From: Herpetosiphon sp042688385
Lineage (GTDB): Bacteria; Chloroflexota; Chloroflexia; Chloroflexales; Herpetosiphonaceae
DNA: 64,000 bases
Direction of reading: 5' to 3'
NCBI RefSeq assembly: GCF_042688385.1
Contig: NZ_JBHUPY010000020.1
Coordinates: 1 to 64,000 of the forward strand
Positions 35,001 through 43,283 of the stretch are shown one piece after another. Position numbers and translations under genes: made by a program. Below the pieces are notes generated by a model. That model had not been told where the DNA came from. It ran no database searches and was given only the letters and a program-made list of their open reading frames with translations. Positions within the stretch are counted from its first letter, which is position 1. Every line of letters begins with the position of its first letter.

Positions 35001-38000
35001 ATTGTGACCAACAGCGCTAACGGTGCGCCGGTGGCTGATGCAACTGTGGCAATTAGCAACCAATATGTGAAGACCAAAGCTGATGGTAGCTTTGCAATTC
35101 GCTTGGAGCCAGGCAGCTATACTCTGACGGCTTCGAAAATTGGCTTTGCTGCTGATAGCGAAAGCTTAACAATTAGCAACGGGGTTACTGCAACCCAAAA
35201 TCTGGCAATTACTCCAGCGTTTGGCTACACCCCAGCCAGCTTGAGCCGCACCTTTACCTTTGGTGATGCACCATTCACCGATACGGTTGGGTTGACCTTG
35301 ACTAACAACGGTACCCAACCATTTACCTATACCATCCGCGAAAACGGCCAAGCAGGCTTTACGCCAGCCGCTGTCCAAGCTGGTAAGGTCTTGGTTGTGC
35401 AACGCAACTCGGCTACGTCGGCAACGGCGGCAACCACCGCTTTGACCGCACTTGGCTATACCTTCGAATCAATCGATAACGTTGCTTTCGAAGCCCGTAG
35501 CTTGGCCAACCTGCAAACCTTCGATGCAGTGATCTACCTCGGCGCAACCGGTGGTACCGGCAGCAGCCCGAACCCAAGCGAAAACAAGTTGACCGAATAC
35601 TTGAACGCTGGTGGCCGCTTGTTTATCGCCGATAACGACCTTGGCTTCTTCACCAATCCAGGCGTGTTCTACAAGACCATGCTTGATTCAACCTATGGTG
35701 GTGACGATCCAGGTGCTGCCAACCGCGCCTTAACCGGTGCCGATTTCATGGCTGGCGTAAACGCTGCATCAAGCGATAGCTTCCCTGACTATTACACCCC
35801 AGGTAGCTCATCAACCGTGATCTTCCGCTACGTAAATAACGCAGTTGGCGGTAGCTTCATCCAACGCAATAGCTACAAAGCTGTCTACCTTGCAACCGAC
35901 TTCGTTAACCTTGGCACATCAACTGGTGGCGAAACGATCGAGCGCACGGTGCTTGAGCGGGTCTTGCAAGCAATCACTGGTGGTAGTGATAGTCTGCCAT
36001 GGTTGAAGGAAGCACCAACAACAGGCGTAATTCCTGGCGGCGCTACCCGTAACGTCGCAATTGGCTGGAACCCATCTGCTGTAACCCAACCTGGCACCTA
36101 CACTGGTAGCTTGAGCCTTGGTTACTCAGCAGTGATTACCCAAACCTTCAATATTCCAGTGACGATGGTCGTCAATCCATCAGCGACTCAAGCCCGAATC
36201 TCGGGTACGGTTACCTCATCGGGTATCTGCGATACCGTTCCTGCTCCTGCAAGTGGCGCGAAAATTCTTATTACCTACACCAATGGGGTTACTGCAACAG
36301 TGACCACCAATGCTGCTGGTCAATATGCCTTCTTCGTTCCTCAAGGTGGCACCTACACGGTTGCTGCTAGCGCCGTTGATCACCTTGGTCAATCGCAAAG
36401 CGTAACCGTGACTGACGGTGGCGACGTAACCCAAAACTTCACCTTGCGCTTGAACAAGCCTTGTGTGACGGTTAGCCCAAGTTCATTGAGCGCTTCATTG
36501 GTCTTGGGTGCTGCTCCAGTAACCCAAACCTTGGTTGTGACCAGCAAAGGTGCAGCGCCACTCAACGCAACCATCAGCGAACAAAGCCGCAGCGCAGTCA
36601 GCCAAGCTGGCTATACCATCGCTGAAGTTCCCTATAGCTGGATCGAAGCGAACGATGGCACTGACTTGGCTTTGACTGATGATGGCGCAGCGAATATCAC
36701 CAGCCCATTCACCGTTACCATTTTCAACACCAGTAGCCGCAACCTGCGGGTTGGCAATAATGGTGGCATCTTGGTTGGGGCGACAACTGGTGATGTTGCT
36801 GCAAGCAACGCATCGTTACTGACTGGTACCGTCAATAACATCATTGCTCCATTCTGGGATGATATTGATGACGGAGCCGGCGGAGTCTTCTGGAAAGTTA
36901 TTGGCACTGCGCCAAATCGTTCATTGATTGTTCAATGGAATAACCGCGCCCACTACGAAAACATTGGTAGCGGCACGTTCCAAGTTGTGATCAAAGAACA
37001 AGGTGGCATGGTCTACCAATACAAGGATGTCGATTACGGCGATGCAGCATTCAACAATGGTGCTAGCGCAACTGTTGGTGTTCGTGGCGCAACCACGGCG
37101 CAAGCTGTTCAATACAGCTTTAACCAACCACGAGTGCGCAACGAAATGGCCTTGTGTGTCTCGGCAACCTGTGATGGGATTTCATGGTTGAGTGAATCGC
37201 CAACCACGATTACTGGCTTGGCTGGTACGCCACCAAGCAACCAAGTTGTCAATGTGGTCTTCTCGACTGCTGGCGTGACCCAAGCTGGGGTCTACACTGG
37301 CAACTTAATCTTGACCCACAACAGCCCGCAACCAGCAGTAACCATTCCGGTTACCTTGACGGTTACTGCGCCTGCCAACTTCGGTACGGTCAGCGGTACG
37401 GTTCAAGGCTTGGCTGCATGTGATGTCTCACCAGCTCCATTAAGTGGCGCAACTGTGACAATCAATACTGCAACCCCAACCGTCTTAACAACTGATGCTG
37501 CTGGCGCATATAGCTATAGCTTGGCTGCTGGTACCTATACGGTTACGATTGCTAAAGCTGGCTATGTGACCCAAACCTTCACGGTCGTGGTTCCGGCAAG
37601 TGGTGCTGTGACTCAAAATGCCGAATTGCGCTTGAACGCGCCATGTTTGGATGTGGATACCACCCCAATCAGCGAAACCGTTGGCATCAACACCATCACG
37701 ACCCAAACCCTCACCTTGGAAAACAATGGTGCTGCACCATTGACCTGGACGATTGGTGAATTGGCTGCAAATGGCCGCCCAGCCCCAACCAGTGGCAATG
37801 GCGAAGTCGCAACCCGCAAGCCAGTGCCAGCAAGCAATCGCCTCAACGGCAACAAGCAAACCGCTCCCGCCGCTGAAGTGATTCAAGACGGTAGCTTCGA
37901 AGCCACCGAGTCTGATGGCAGCAACCCATTCTGGACTCAAACCTCAACCAACTTTAGTGATATCGTTATGTGTACCGCAGACTGCGATGAAGATTCAATC

Positions 38001-38630
38001 TCGGACGTTCCACATACTGGCGAATTCTATGTTTGGTTCGGCGGTATCAACGCAACCATGCCAACCGAAGAAGCGTCACTTGAGCAAACCTTCACCGCTT
38101 CAAGCGATAGCGAAGGCACGCTTTCGTTCTGGATGTTTATCACGGCTGCTGCCAACCGACCAAACGACTACATGCGCGTTTTGATCGATGGTAATGAAGT
38201 CTATCGGGTAACCAACCCAGAACGAACCGGCTTCCCAACCTACACCTTGGTTGAAGTGCCAATTGATTCAGCAGACTTTGATGCTGGGACAACCCACACC
38301 TTGCGGGTTGAAGCAGTTATTCAATCTGGTGGCAATAGCAACTTCTTCCTCGATGACATCTCGCTCGATTTGGGTGTTGCTTGTTCGCCAGATGCTGCTT
38401 CATGGGTTCGCGCAGTGCCAAATAGCGGCACGATCGCAGCCGATGGTTCAGCCAATGTGGCGCTTGAATTCAACACCAACGGCTTGGCCGCTGGTCTCCA
38501 CACAGTCAACCTGTGTATTCAATCGAACGACACAACCAAGCCAAACGTTCAAATTCCAGTGACAATCAACGTCTCTGAGAATGTTGACCCAACCCGCAAG
38601 GTCTACTTGCCTTGGGTAAACAAGAACTAA
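32079..38630 (+). CDS. Very large secreted subtilisin-like (S8) serine protease with multiple beta-rich domains
   Basis: The 2183-residue protein has a signal peptide (KFPFIRQAALIAMTLSLGLQG...ARA) and a propeptide-like region. Its S8 catalytic domain has Asp in IVDIVDDGLDN (near 324), His in DGHGHLNVGIVG (near 367, HGHLN in place of HGTH) and Ser in SSGTSHSTPAVAGSA (near 602). Downstream are at least five CarboxypepD_reg-type beta modules (signature SGTV...AGATV, near 813, 890, 970, 1375 and 1770), beta-sandwich spacers and a carbohydrate-binding-like domain near 1936 (DGSFEATESDG). The C-terminus is KVYLPWVNKN. It probably digests extracellular protein, fitting a predatory lifestyle. The ATG has GGAGG upstream. 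Confidence 0.92.
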   Translation: MAKFPFIRQAALIAMTLSLGLQGAAQPARAEVLRAPTATTKFLVEPNSPANKFVRTNGTLIADYGSFSVWQVADSNVNSLNKLAGAQAADLDTIGLRGISFNPLKNVPTVQSSLSQSPTADPQLWLVQFAGPLKDAWLDEITKAGAERVIYMPNNAYLVWANGQTLAKLDSLSKSNVAIQWAGAYHPEYRLAPELRQKASNPDAKGLVDVTIQFYNSATVAQDVNEVLKASAQVYATPWQVLNFTTISVQVSEDALGPIARRANVYNVESWQAPKLMDERQGQILAGNITTAGGKVVPNGPGYLQWLQSQGVPTDPNQYPIVDIVDDGLDNGTTSPIHPDFYVNGVKPGTSRIAAVGNCTADATGANQDGHGHLNVGIVGSYNNLTGSPHVDGASSGIAGGYRVGLGISPFGRMASTKIFNNAGSFNLTNCGGGSNYFGIIEMAYSHGAAISSNSWGADSGGAYTASSQAFDQGTRDASSTTAGNQEMTHIIAAGNAGRGGANTVGAPGTAKNVITVGATENVRDQGVIDGCNEPNADNADDIALFSSLGPTDDARVKPDIMAPGTHVMGPASQQADFSGDSVCAIAGSAYYPTGQTLYTWSSGTSHSTPAVAGSASLLYTKYRTSFGGGVAPSPAMLKAYLLASTRYLNGTGTGGTLPSNQQGWGDVNLAPALDSTQRILVDQTRTFGATGEEFTQVGQIAESTKPVRITLAWTDAAGSTTGNSYVNNLDLEVTAGGQTYKGNVFNGALSTTGGTADTKNNIEGVYLPAGTTGTIQVKVIARNIAGDAIPGNADTTDQDFALYVYNGSVGPTGTLTGRVAQSNNNPVAGATVRTSGGASALTNASGNYSMVVPVGTYAVTASLQGAFQAVPSVTITQNVTTTQNFTLSYGSISGTVRDAFTPSNAVAGATVSVPGYTTTTNAAGQYTIPVANVGSTTVTVSAPKYVTQSQTVTVADATNATQDFTLAAGAVAGIVTNSANGAPVADATVAISNQYVKTKADGSFAIRLEPGSYTLTASKIGFAADSESLTISNGVTATQNLAITPAFGYTPASLSRTFTFGDAPFTDTVGLTLTNNGTQPFTYTIRENGQAGFTPAAVQAGKVLVVQRNSATSATAATTALTALGYTFESIDNVAFEARSLANLQTFDAVIYLGATGGTGSSPNPSENKLTEYLNAGGRLFIADNDLGFFTNPGVFYKTMLDSTYGGDDPGAANRALTGADFMAGVNAASSDSFPDYYTPGSSSTVIFRYVNNAVGGSFIQRNSYKAVYLATDFVNLGTSTGGETIERTVLERVLQAITGGSDSLPWLKEAPTTGVIPGGATRNVAIGWNPSAVTQPGTYTGSLSLGYSAVITQTFNIPVTMVVNPSATQARISGTVTSSGICDTVPAPASGAKILITYTNGVTATVTTNAAGQYAFFVPQGGTYTVAASAVDHLGQSQSVTVTDGGDVTQNFTLRLNKPCVTVSPSSLSASLVLGAAPVTQTLVVTSKGAAPLNATISEQSRSAVSQAGYTIAEVPYSWIEANDGTDLALTDDGAANITSPFTVTIFNTSSRNLRVGNNGGILVGATTGDVAASNASLLTGTVNNIIAPFWDDIDDGAGGVFWKVIGTAPNRSLIVQWNNRAHYENIGSGTFQVVIKEQGGMVYQYKDVDYGDAAFNNGASATVGVRGATTAQAVQYSFNQPRVRNEMALCVSATCDGISWLSESPTTITGLAGTPPSNQVVNVVFSTAGVTQAGVYTGNLILTHNSPQPAVTIPVTLTVTAPANFGTVSGTVQGLAACDVSPAPLSGATVTINTATPTVLTTDAAGAYSYSLAAGTYTVTIAKAGYVTQTFTVVVPASGAVTQNAELRLNAPCLDVDTTPISETVGINTITTQTLTLENNGAAPLTWTIGELAANGRPAPTSGNGEVATRKPVPASNRLNGNKQTAPAAEVIQDGSFEATESDGSNPFWTQTSTNFSDIVMCTADCDEDSISDVPHTGEFYVWFGGINATMPTEEASLEQTFTASSDSEGTLSFWMFITAAANRPNDYMRVLIDGNEVYRVTNPERTGFPTYTLVEVPIDSADFDAGTTHTLRVEAVIQSGGNSNFFLDDISLDLGVACSPDAASWVRAVPNSGTIAADGSANVALEFNTNGLAAGLHTVNLCIQSNDTTKPNVQIPVTINVSENVDPTRKVYLPWVNKN

Positions 38631-38636
38631 AACTCC

Positions 38637-38670
38637 TTGGCGGCTCCTGGGTTTACTCAGGAGCCGCCAA
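38637..38670 (+). terminator. Terminator hairpin after the protease gene
   Basis: TTGGCGGCTCCTG (38637-38649) and CAGGAGCCGCCAA (38658-38670) form a perfect 13-bp stem six bases past the stop codon. There is no strong T-run. Confidence 0.7.
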
Positions 38671-38687
38671 CGGCTTTGGTTAATCAA

Positions 38688-38722
38688 AAAGGCCGCCTTG
38701 GAGCACTTCCAAGGCGGCCTTT
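38688..38722. terminator. Bidirectional intrinsic terminator between the protease and RNase J genes
   Basis: AAAGGCCGCCTTGGA (38688-38702) pairs perfectly with TCCAAGGCGGCCTTT (38708-38722), a 15-bp stem with a 5-base loop and A/T ends on both sides. It lies between convergent genes. Confidence 0.85.
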
Positions 38723-38735
38723 CGTTGCTTATTGT

Positions 38736-40445
38736 TTAGACTTCCATCACCACCGGAATAACCATTGGGCGGCGGCGGGTGCGCTCGTAGAGGTAACGCC
38801 CAACCACTTCTTTGATTTTGCGGGCTGCTGGCGATGAAACTGCTGGCGAGTTGCCCTCGGCGGTTTCTTCACCATCGCTGAAGGCCCGCGCTGGCACAAC
38901 GTAGCTTTCGCTAAACGAGGCTCGCACTGCTTCCTTGGCTCCTTCAATCAAATCGGTTGAGTCGCGGGTCGATACAAAGCCACGGCTGACAATATCTGGC
39001 CCGGCAACCAAATTGCCAGTTTGCAATTCGACTGAAACAACCACCATCAAAATGCCATCTTTGGCCAACATTTGGCGGTCGCGAACGACAGCGCCACCAA
39101 TATCGCCAACCGAAACGCCATCAACAAAGACATGGCCAACTGGCGCACGGCTAACCAGTTTGCCATAGTTTTGGCTGAATTCCATAATCGAGCCACCCTC
39201 GGCAATCAGCACGTTGTCGCCATTAAAGCCCATGCCCTCAGCCAATTGCTTGTAACGCGCAAGGTGGCGATAATCGCCGTGGAAGGGGATGACATATTGC
39301 GGCTGCACCAAGTTGAGCAACATTTTCAGCTCTTCTTGGGCTGCGTGGCCCGAAACGTGGACTGGCAAATCTGAACCGTAAATCACATTCGCGCCAAGTT
39401 TATACAAGTTGTCGATCACTTTGTAGACCGACACTTCGTTGCCTGGAATTGGCGAGGCTGAAATCACGACCGTATCGCCACGCTGAATCGAAATTTGGCG
39501 ATGATCGCGGTTGGCCATGCGCGAAAGCGCCGCCATTGGCTCGCCTTGGCTGCCCGTACAGACAATCGCAATTTGATCATCAGGCAGGTTTTTCATATCG
39601 CCTGGCCGAATCAGCATGCCATCGGGCACTTCCAAATAGCCCAATTCACGGGCAATCGTGGTGTTATTTTCCATCGAGCGGCCAACTGGCACAACCTTGC
39701 GGCCATAATCCAGCGCTGCATTGATTGCCATTTGCACCCGCGAAATATTCGAGGCAAAGGTGGCCATAATCACCCGCCCAGGTGCGGTGGCAAAAATTTG
39801 ATCAAAGGCATCGCCAACCACACGCTCTGATGGTGTGTAGCCCTTCGATTCCACCCGCACACAGTCGGTTACCAAGACGATCGGGTTGCGGCGGCCAAAA
39901 TCGACCAAGCGATCGATTTCGGTTGGCCAGTTGTCAACCGGCGTATGGTCAAGCTTCCAGTCGGTAATGTACAAGGCCAAGCCAGCGGGCGAGGTCAAGC
40001 CAAAGCCCACCGAATCGGGGATGGAGTGGGCAATGTGGAATGGCTCAATCGTGAAGCAACCAAGCTGGAATTTATCGCCTGGCGCAATTGTTTTGGTCGA
40101 AACTTTATCGGTCAAGCGATGTTCTTTGAGCTTATTCGAGAGCAAGCCCAAGGTCAATGTTGTGCCATAAACCATGGGAAAGCCCAGATCGCCAATCAAC
40201 CATGGCACAGCCCCAATGTGGTCTTCGTGGCCGTGGGTCAGCAACACGCCGCGAATATTGGCAACTTTATCGCGCAGGTAGGTGATGTCGGGCAAAACCA
40301 AATCAACGCCCATCATCTCGCTTTCAGGAAACATCACGCCCATATCGCAGATGATAATATCTTCTTCATACTCAAAAACCCACATGTTGCGGCCAACTTC
40401 CGATGCGCCCCCAAGTGGGATAACCCGTAATTTGTTTTTAGTCAT
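38736..40445 (-). CDS. rnj: Ribonuclease J
   Basis: The 569-residue metallo-beta-lactamase nuclease carries the beta-CASP domain. It has the N-terminal RVIPLGGASEVGRNMWVFEY, the metal motif LTHGHEDHIGAVPWL (HxHxDH), a later metal His in FHIAHSIPDS and Asp in YITDWKLDHTP. The beta-CASP region GRVIMATFASNISRVQ is followed by HVSGHAAQEELK and FHGDYRHL. It trims and degrades RNA in organisms without RNase E. The ATG at 40445 lacks a ribosome site of its own; AAGGAG lies about 50 bases upstream, in front of a 16-codon leader ORF whose stop overlaps this start. Confidence 0.95.
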   Translation of the reverse strand: MTKNKLRVIPLGGASEVGRNMWVFEYEEDIIICDMGVMFPESEMMGVDLVLPDITYLRDKVANIRGVLLTHGHEDHIGAVPWLIGDLGFPMVYGTTLTLGLLSNKLKEHRLTDKVSTKTIAPGDKFQLGCFTIEPFHIAHSIPDSVGFGLTSPAGLALYITDWKLDHTPVDNWPTEIDRLVDFGRRNPIVLVTDCVRVESKGYTPSERVVGDAFDQIFATAPGRVIMATFASNISRVQMAINAALDYGRKVVPVGRSMENNTTIARELGYLEVPDGMLIRPGDMKNLPDDQIAIVCTGSQGEPMAALSRMANRDHRQISIQRGDTVVISASPIPGNEVSVYKVIDNLYKLGANVIYGSDLPVHVSGHAAQEELKMLLNLVQPQYVIPFHGDYRHLARYKQLAEGMGFNGDNVLIAEGGSIMEFSQNYGKLVSRAPVGHVFVDGVSVGDIGGAVVRDRQMLAKDGILMVVVSVELQTGNLVAGPDIVSRGFVSTRDSTDLIEGAKEAVRASFSESYVVPARAFSDGEETAEGNSPAVSSPAARKIKEVVGRYLYERTRRRPMVIPVVMEV

Positions 40446-40488
40446 ACGAATACAAACCACAGTGCAAGCAGGCTCGCACTGTCGTCAT
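40438..40488 (-). CDS. Candidate 16-residue leader peptide overlapping the RNase J start
   Basis: Behind AAGGAG a short frame runs ATG...TAA and encodes MTTVRACLHCGLYSYD. Its stop overlaps the rnj start in the sequence TATGACTAAA, so ribosomes finishing it would reach the rnj ATG directly. The frame also contains CAGTGC...GCACTG, a stem that extends to 10 bp with a G-U pair. The spacing AAGGAG-CC-ATG is short, which weakens the case. It may be a translation-coupling leader or simply part of a structured untranslated region. Confidence 0.4.
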   Translation of the reverse strand: MTTVRACLHCGLYSYD

Positions 40489-40612
40489 GGCTCCTTTCAT
40501 GGATAATCCCAACCCCATTGGCTGAGATAGTTGTTAAATAAAGCTTCTTGGTCGTACCACTCCACATAACGATGAGTAGCAGTTCTTCAGATCACAGCGT
40601 AGGCCAGTTGGC

Positions 40613-41134
40613 CTAAACTGTATTATTGGGCCAATGCTGCTTGATTTGGCTTAACAAGCTGGTTAATTGGCCGGATGTGGCATACAACGGCACTTTATTG
40701 CAATAATGGCGATAAAACCAACGCCGATACCATGGCGCTTTGCCCAATGCGTTTGTCATCAGCACATCGATGCGCTGCACATAATCGTCGTAGCTATAGG
40801 CTGGCCGCAATTGCTCAACTGCCTGCCACGGATAAAATTGCAGCAAGCCAAGCGTGCGAATCGTCAAGCCATCAGCTTCAAATTGATAGCTGGTTTGCCA
40901 TTCCAAGAGCAATTGCCAAAGCATGCGTGGCAAGCTCAAGCCCAAACTCAGCAAGAGAAAGGCAGTCGTTTTTTGGCCAGCAGTCCAGGTTGGGGCTTGC
41001 TGTTGCCACGAACGAAACAAGGACGTTAATTCTAAGCCCAACAGATTAAATAACAGCCACCAGGTGGCGATTAATAAGCCAGTGTTCAGCAACCCCAGCC
41101 CAATTAATGATCTGCGTTGCCGAAAAAAGCTCAT
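40613..41134 (-). CDS. Small membrane protein with two spans and PH-like C-terminus
   Basis: The 173-residue protein begins with basic FFRQRRS and two membrane spans (LIGLGLLNTGLLIATWWLLF and TTAFLLLSLGLSLPRMLW). A soluble part follows with FEADGLTIRTLGLLQFYPWQAVEQL, the pattern of bacterial PH-like domains (YqeB/YdbT type). Function is unknown. GAGG lies before the ATG at 41134; an upstream start without a ribosome site is less likely. It lies between the udg gene and rnj on the same strand. Confidence 0.7.
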   Translation of the reverse strand: MSFFRQRRSLIGLGLLNTGLLIATWWLLFNLLGLELTSLFRSWQQQAPTWTAGQKTTAFLLLSLGLSLPRMLWQLLLEWQTSYQFEADGLTIRTLGLLQFYPWQAVEQLRPAYSYDDYVQRIDVLMTNALGKAPWYRRWFYRHYCNKVPLYATSGQLTSLLSQIKQHWPNNTV

Positions 41135-41193
41135 GCATAATCCTCTTCGCGAAATCAACCAACCGGATGTTCTGTGGTTTCGGCGCTGAGACC

Positions 41194-41847
41194 TTAAAAC
41201 ATTGATGTTTGGTGTGGTGGCGCTGTTGGCTCGTCGATTTCAGGCTCGCTTGGTTGGCTTGCTTCTTCGTGCAAGCGCTGGTTGAGCCGTGCAATCAGCC
41301 GTGGAACCAGCCGAATATCGGCGATTGCATCGGGCATGGCGTTCATGTTGCGCAGCACATAGGCTGGGTGGAACAACGGTAAAAATACCGTTTGGCCAAC
41401 CCGTTTCACGCCCCGAATGCCATGAATTTTAGTAATTTTGCCACCAGGGAAAAATTTGTTCATCGAATGCCGCCCAAGTGTCGCAATCAACTTGGGAGCC
41501 AAGGCCGCAATTTGGCGATCTAAAAATTGGGCACAAGCGGCAATTTCGCTTGGCTCAGGGTCGCGGTTGCCAGGTGGCCGACATTTGACCACATTGGCAA
41601 TAAAAACCTGTTCACGGACAAGGCCAATTTCGGCCAGCCATTGTTCGAGTAAATCGCCCGAAGGCCCAACGAAAGGCCGACCAAGCGCATCTTCACGTTG
41701 GCCAGGCCCCTCACCAATTAACAAAATTTCGGCATCGGCTGGGCCTTCGCCCGGCACTGCATTGGTTCGGGTGCGACAAAGTGGGCAAGCAGTGCAGTGG
41801 GCGACTTCTTCAGCAATCAGTGCCAAGGTTGCTGCTGCATCAGTCAT
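41194..41847 (-). CDS. Uracil-DNA glycosylase, family 4 (iron-sulphur)
   Basis: The 217-residue enzyme should remove uracil from DNA. It has iron-sulphur cysteines (HCTACPLC, C18/C21, with further Cys in VVKCRPPGNR and AACAQF), the motif GEGPGQREDALGRPFVGPSG and the second active-site motif HPAYVLRN near 165. This layout is that of family-4 UDGs of thermophiles and many Gram-positive and Chloroflexota bacteria. The last 30 residues are acidic and Pro-rich. Together with mutY it gives the window two base-excision repair enzymes. Confidence 0.92.
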   Translation of the reverse strand: MTDAAATLALIAEEVAHCTACPLCRTRTNAVPGEGPADAEILLIGEGPGQREDALGRPFVGPSGDLLEQWLAEIGLVREQVFIANVVKCRPPGNRDPEPSEIAACAQFLDRQIAALAPKLIATLGRHSMNKFFPGGKITKIHGIRGVKRVGQTVFLPLFHPAYVLRNMNAMPDAIADIRLVPRLIARLNQRLHEEASQPSEPEIDEPTAPPHQTSMF

Positions 41848-41945
41848 AGGCGCAATTAAACCCAGAGTTGCTCAAAACCTTAATCAAACATCGTTTGCAT
41901 GTTTTGATATTGTACACGAATTTAAGCTTGTCTGATTCTGGATAG

Positions 41946-42560
41946 CTATTTGACGCTCACCCGCTGACCAAATTTGCTTTCGGTGCCGTTGCGAAGGCGG
42001 GTAATATTATCACGGTGCGAAATAACCACCGCCAAAGCAATCAAGCCGCAGTAGGTCACAATTGCGATGTGGGTTTGATCGAGCGCAAAAAATACACCAG
42101 CGGTTGCTGCTGCCGCAATGCTCGCCAAAATTGAGGCCAGCGAAACATAGCGCGTCAGCCAAACGACCAGCCACCAAACCAACGCTGCTGCCAGAAAGCC
42201 CCACGGGAAGATGCCTAAAACACCGCCCAAGCCAGTGGCTACGCCGCGTCCGCCATGAAAGCCTGCAAAAATTGGGTAAATATGGCCAACCACTGCCAGC
42301 GTCGCCGCCAGCGCCATGGCCCACGCATTATCGGGCAAGAGCCAACGTGCTGCCCAAATTGCTGCGATACCTTTGAGTGCGTCAAGCACAAATACTAATC
42401 CGCCATAGCGCGGCCCCATAGTGCGCAGCACATTGGTTGCACCAGTGCGCTTCGAACCATATGATCGTACGTCAATCCCACCAACCATGCGGCCAATTAA
42501 CAACCCAAAGGGAATCGAACCGAGCAAATAACTGATTACAGCAATCAGCAGGTAATTCAC
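41946..42560 (-). CDS. plsY: Glycerol-3-phosphate acyltransferase PlsY
   Basis: This 204-residue multi-span membrane enzyme transfers an acyl group from acyl-phosphate to glycerol-3-phosphate, the first step of phospholipid synthesis. Its motifs are SYLLGSIPFGLLIGR, DVRSYGSKRTGATNVLRTMG and the loop FAGFHGGRGVATGLGG, all typical of PlsY. It starts at GTG behind AAGGAGG and follows pgsA by 9 bases, so fsa-pgsA-plsY form one operon that joins two phospholipid genes. Confidence 0.95.
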   Translation of the reverse strand: MNYLLIAVISYLLGSIPFGLLIGRMVGGIDVRSYGSKRTGATNVLRTMGPRYGGLVFVLDALKGIAAIWAARWLLPDNAWAMALAATLAVVGHIYPIFAGFHGGRGVATGLGGVLGIFPWGFLAAALVWWLVVWLTRYVSLASILASIAAAATAGVFFALDQTHIAIVTYCGLIALAVVISHRDNITRLRNGTESKFGQRVSVK

Positions 42561-42569
42561 GCAGCCTCC

Positions 42570-43280
42570 TTAGTCTTGGTTTTGGCGTGGTGGTTGGCGG
42601 AAGATTTCGCGAGCAGCCCAGATATATTCGACCCCCGACATGATGGTAAGCAACACAGCCAGCCACAAGACAATTGATGATAAATGGCTGAGCCACGTCA
42701 AGCCGCCACCAACATCAATTGCAGTAAACCAGCCAGCGCGGTCGATATTGGCGCGAACCATAATCCAGCCGAGCGCCAGGATTGTGACAATCATTTTGAG
42801 TTTGCCCCAACGCCCAGATGGAATAACCACACCTTCTGCTGCTGCCAGTGAGCGCAAACCAGTAACCACAAATTCGCGCACCAAAATAATAATCGCCGCC
42901 CAAGGCGCAAGCAGGTTGGTTGCAACCAAACAAATCAGAATGCCGGCAGTGTAAATTTTATCGGCGGTGAGATCAAGGAAGATGCCTAAATTGCTGACCC
43001 AGCCATATTTGCGGGCCAATTGACCATCGAGCAAATCGGTGATCGCCACGACCGCATAAAACCAAAACGCCCAGAAATAGCTGACCGCAGTGTCGTTAAG
43101 CAACAACATCAACAACGGAATCGTTGCGATTATCCGAATCGAACTTAAAATGTTGGCCCAGTTCCATGGGTTCACCCAAGGCTTACGCCCAGCCCGCTCC
43201 TTCCTTCGAAGCAGCGGGGGGCGTTTACTGCGTTGAAAACGCGGAGCCGGTGATTGCCCTGATGAAGGTGCATTACTCAT
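42570..43280 (-). CDS. pgsA: CDP-diacylglycerol-glycerol-3-phosphate 3-phosphatidyltransferase
   Basis: The 236-residue membrane enzyme makes phosphatidylglycerol phosphate. The CDP-alcohol transferase motif is complete: DLLDGQLARKYGWVSNLGIF followed by LDLTADK. About five membrane spans are seen. Before the first span it has an unusually long basic, Pro-rich N-terminal tail (about 45 residues, APRFQRSKRPPLLRRKERAGRK region) that is absent from most PgsA proteins. It starts three bases past the fsa stop, and plsY follows. Confidence 0.93.
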   Translation of the reverse strand: MSNAPSSGQSPAPRFQRSKRPPLLRRKERAGRKPWVNPWNWANILSSIRIIATIPLLMLLLNDTAVSYFWAFWFYAVVAITDLLDGQLARKYGWVSNLGIFLDLTADKIYTAGILICLVATNLLAPWAAIIILVREFVVTGLRSLAAAEGVVIPSGRWGKLKMIVTILALGWIMVRANIDRAGWFTAIDVGGGLTWLSHLSSIVLWLAVLLTIMSGVEYIWAAREIFRQPPRQNQD

Positions 43281-43283
43281 TGA

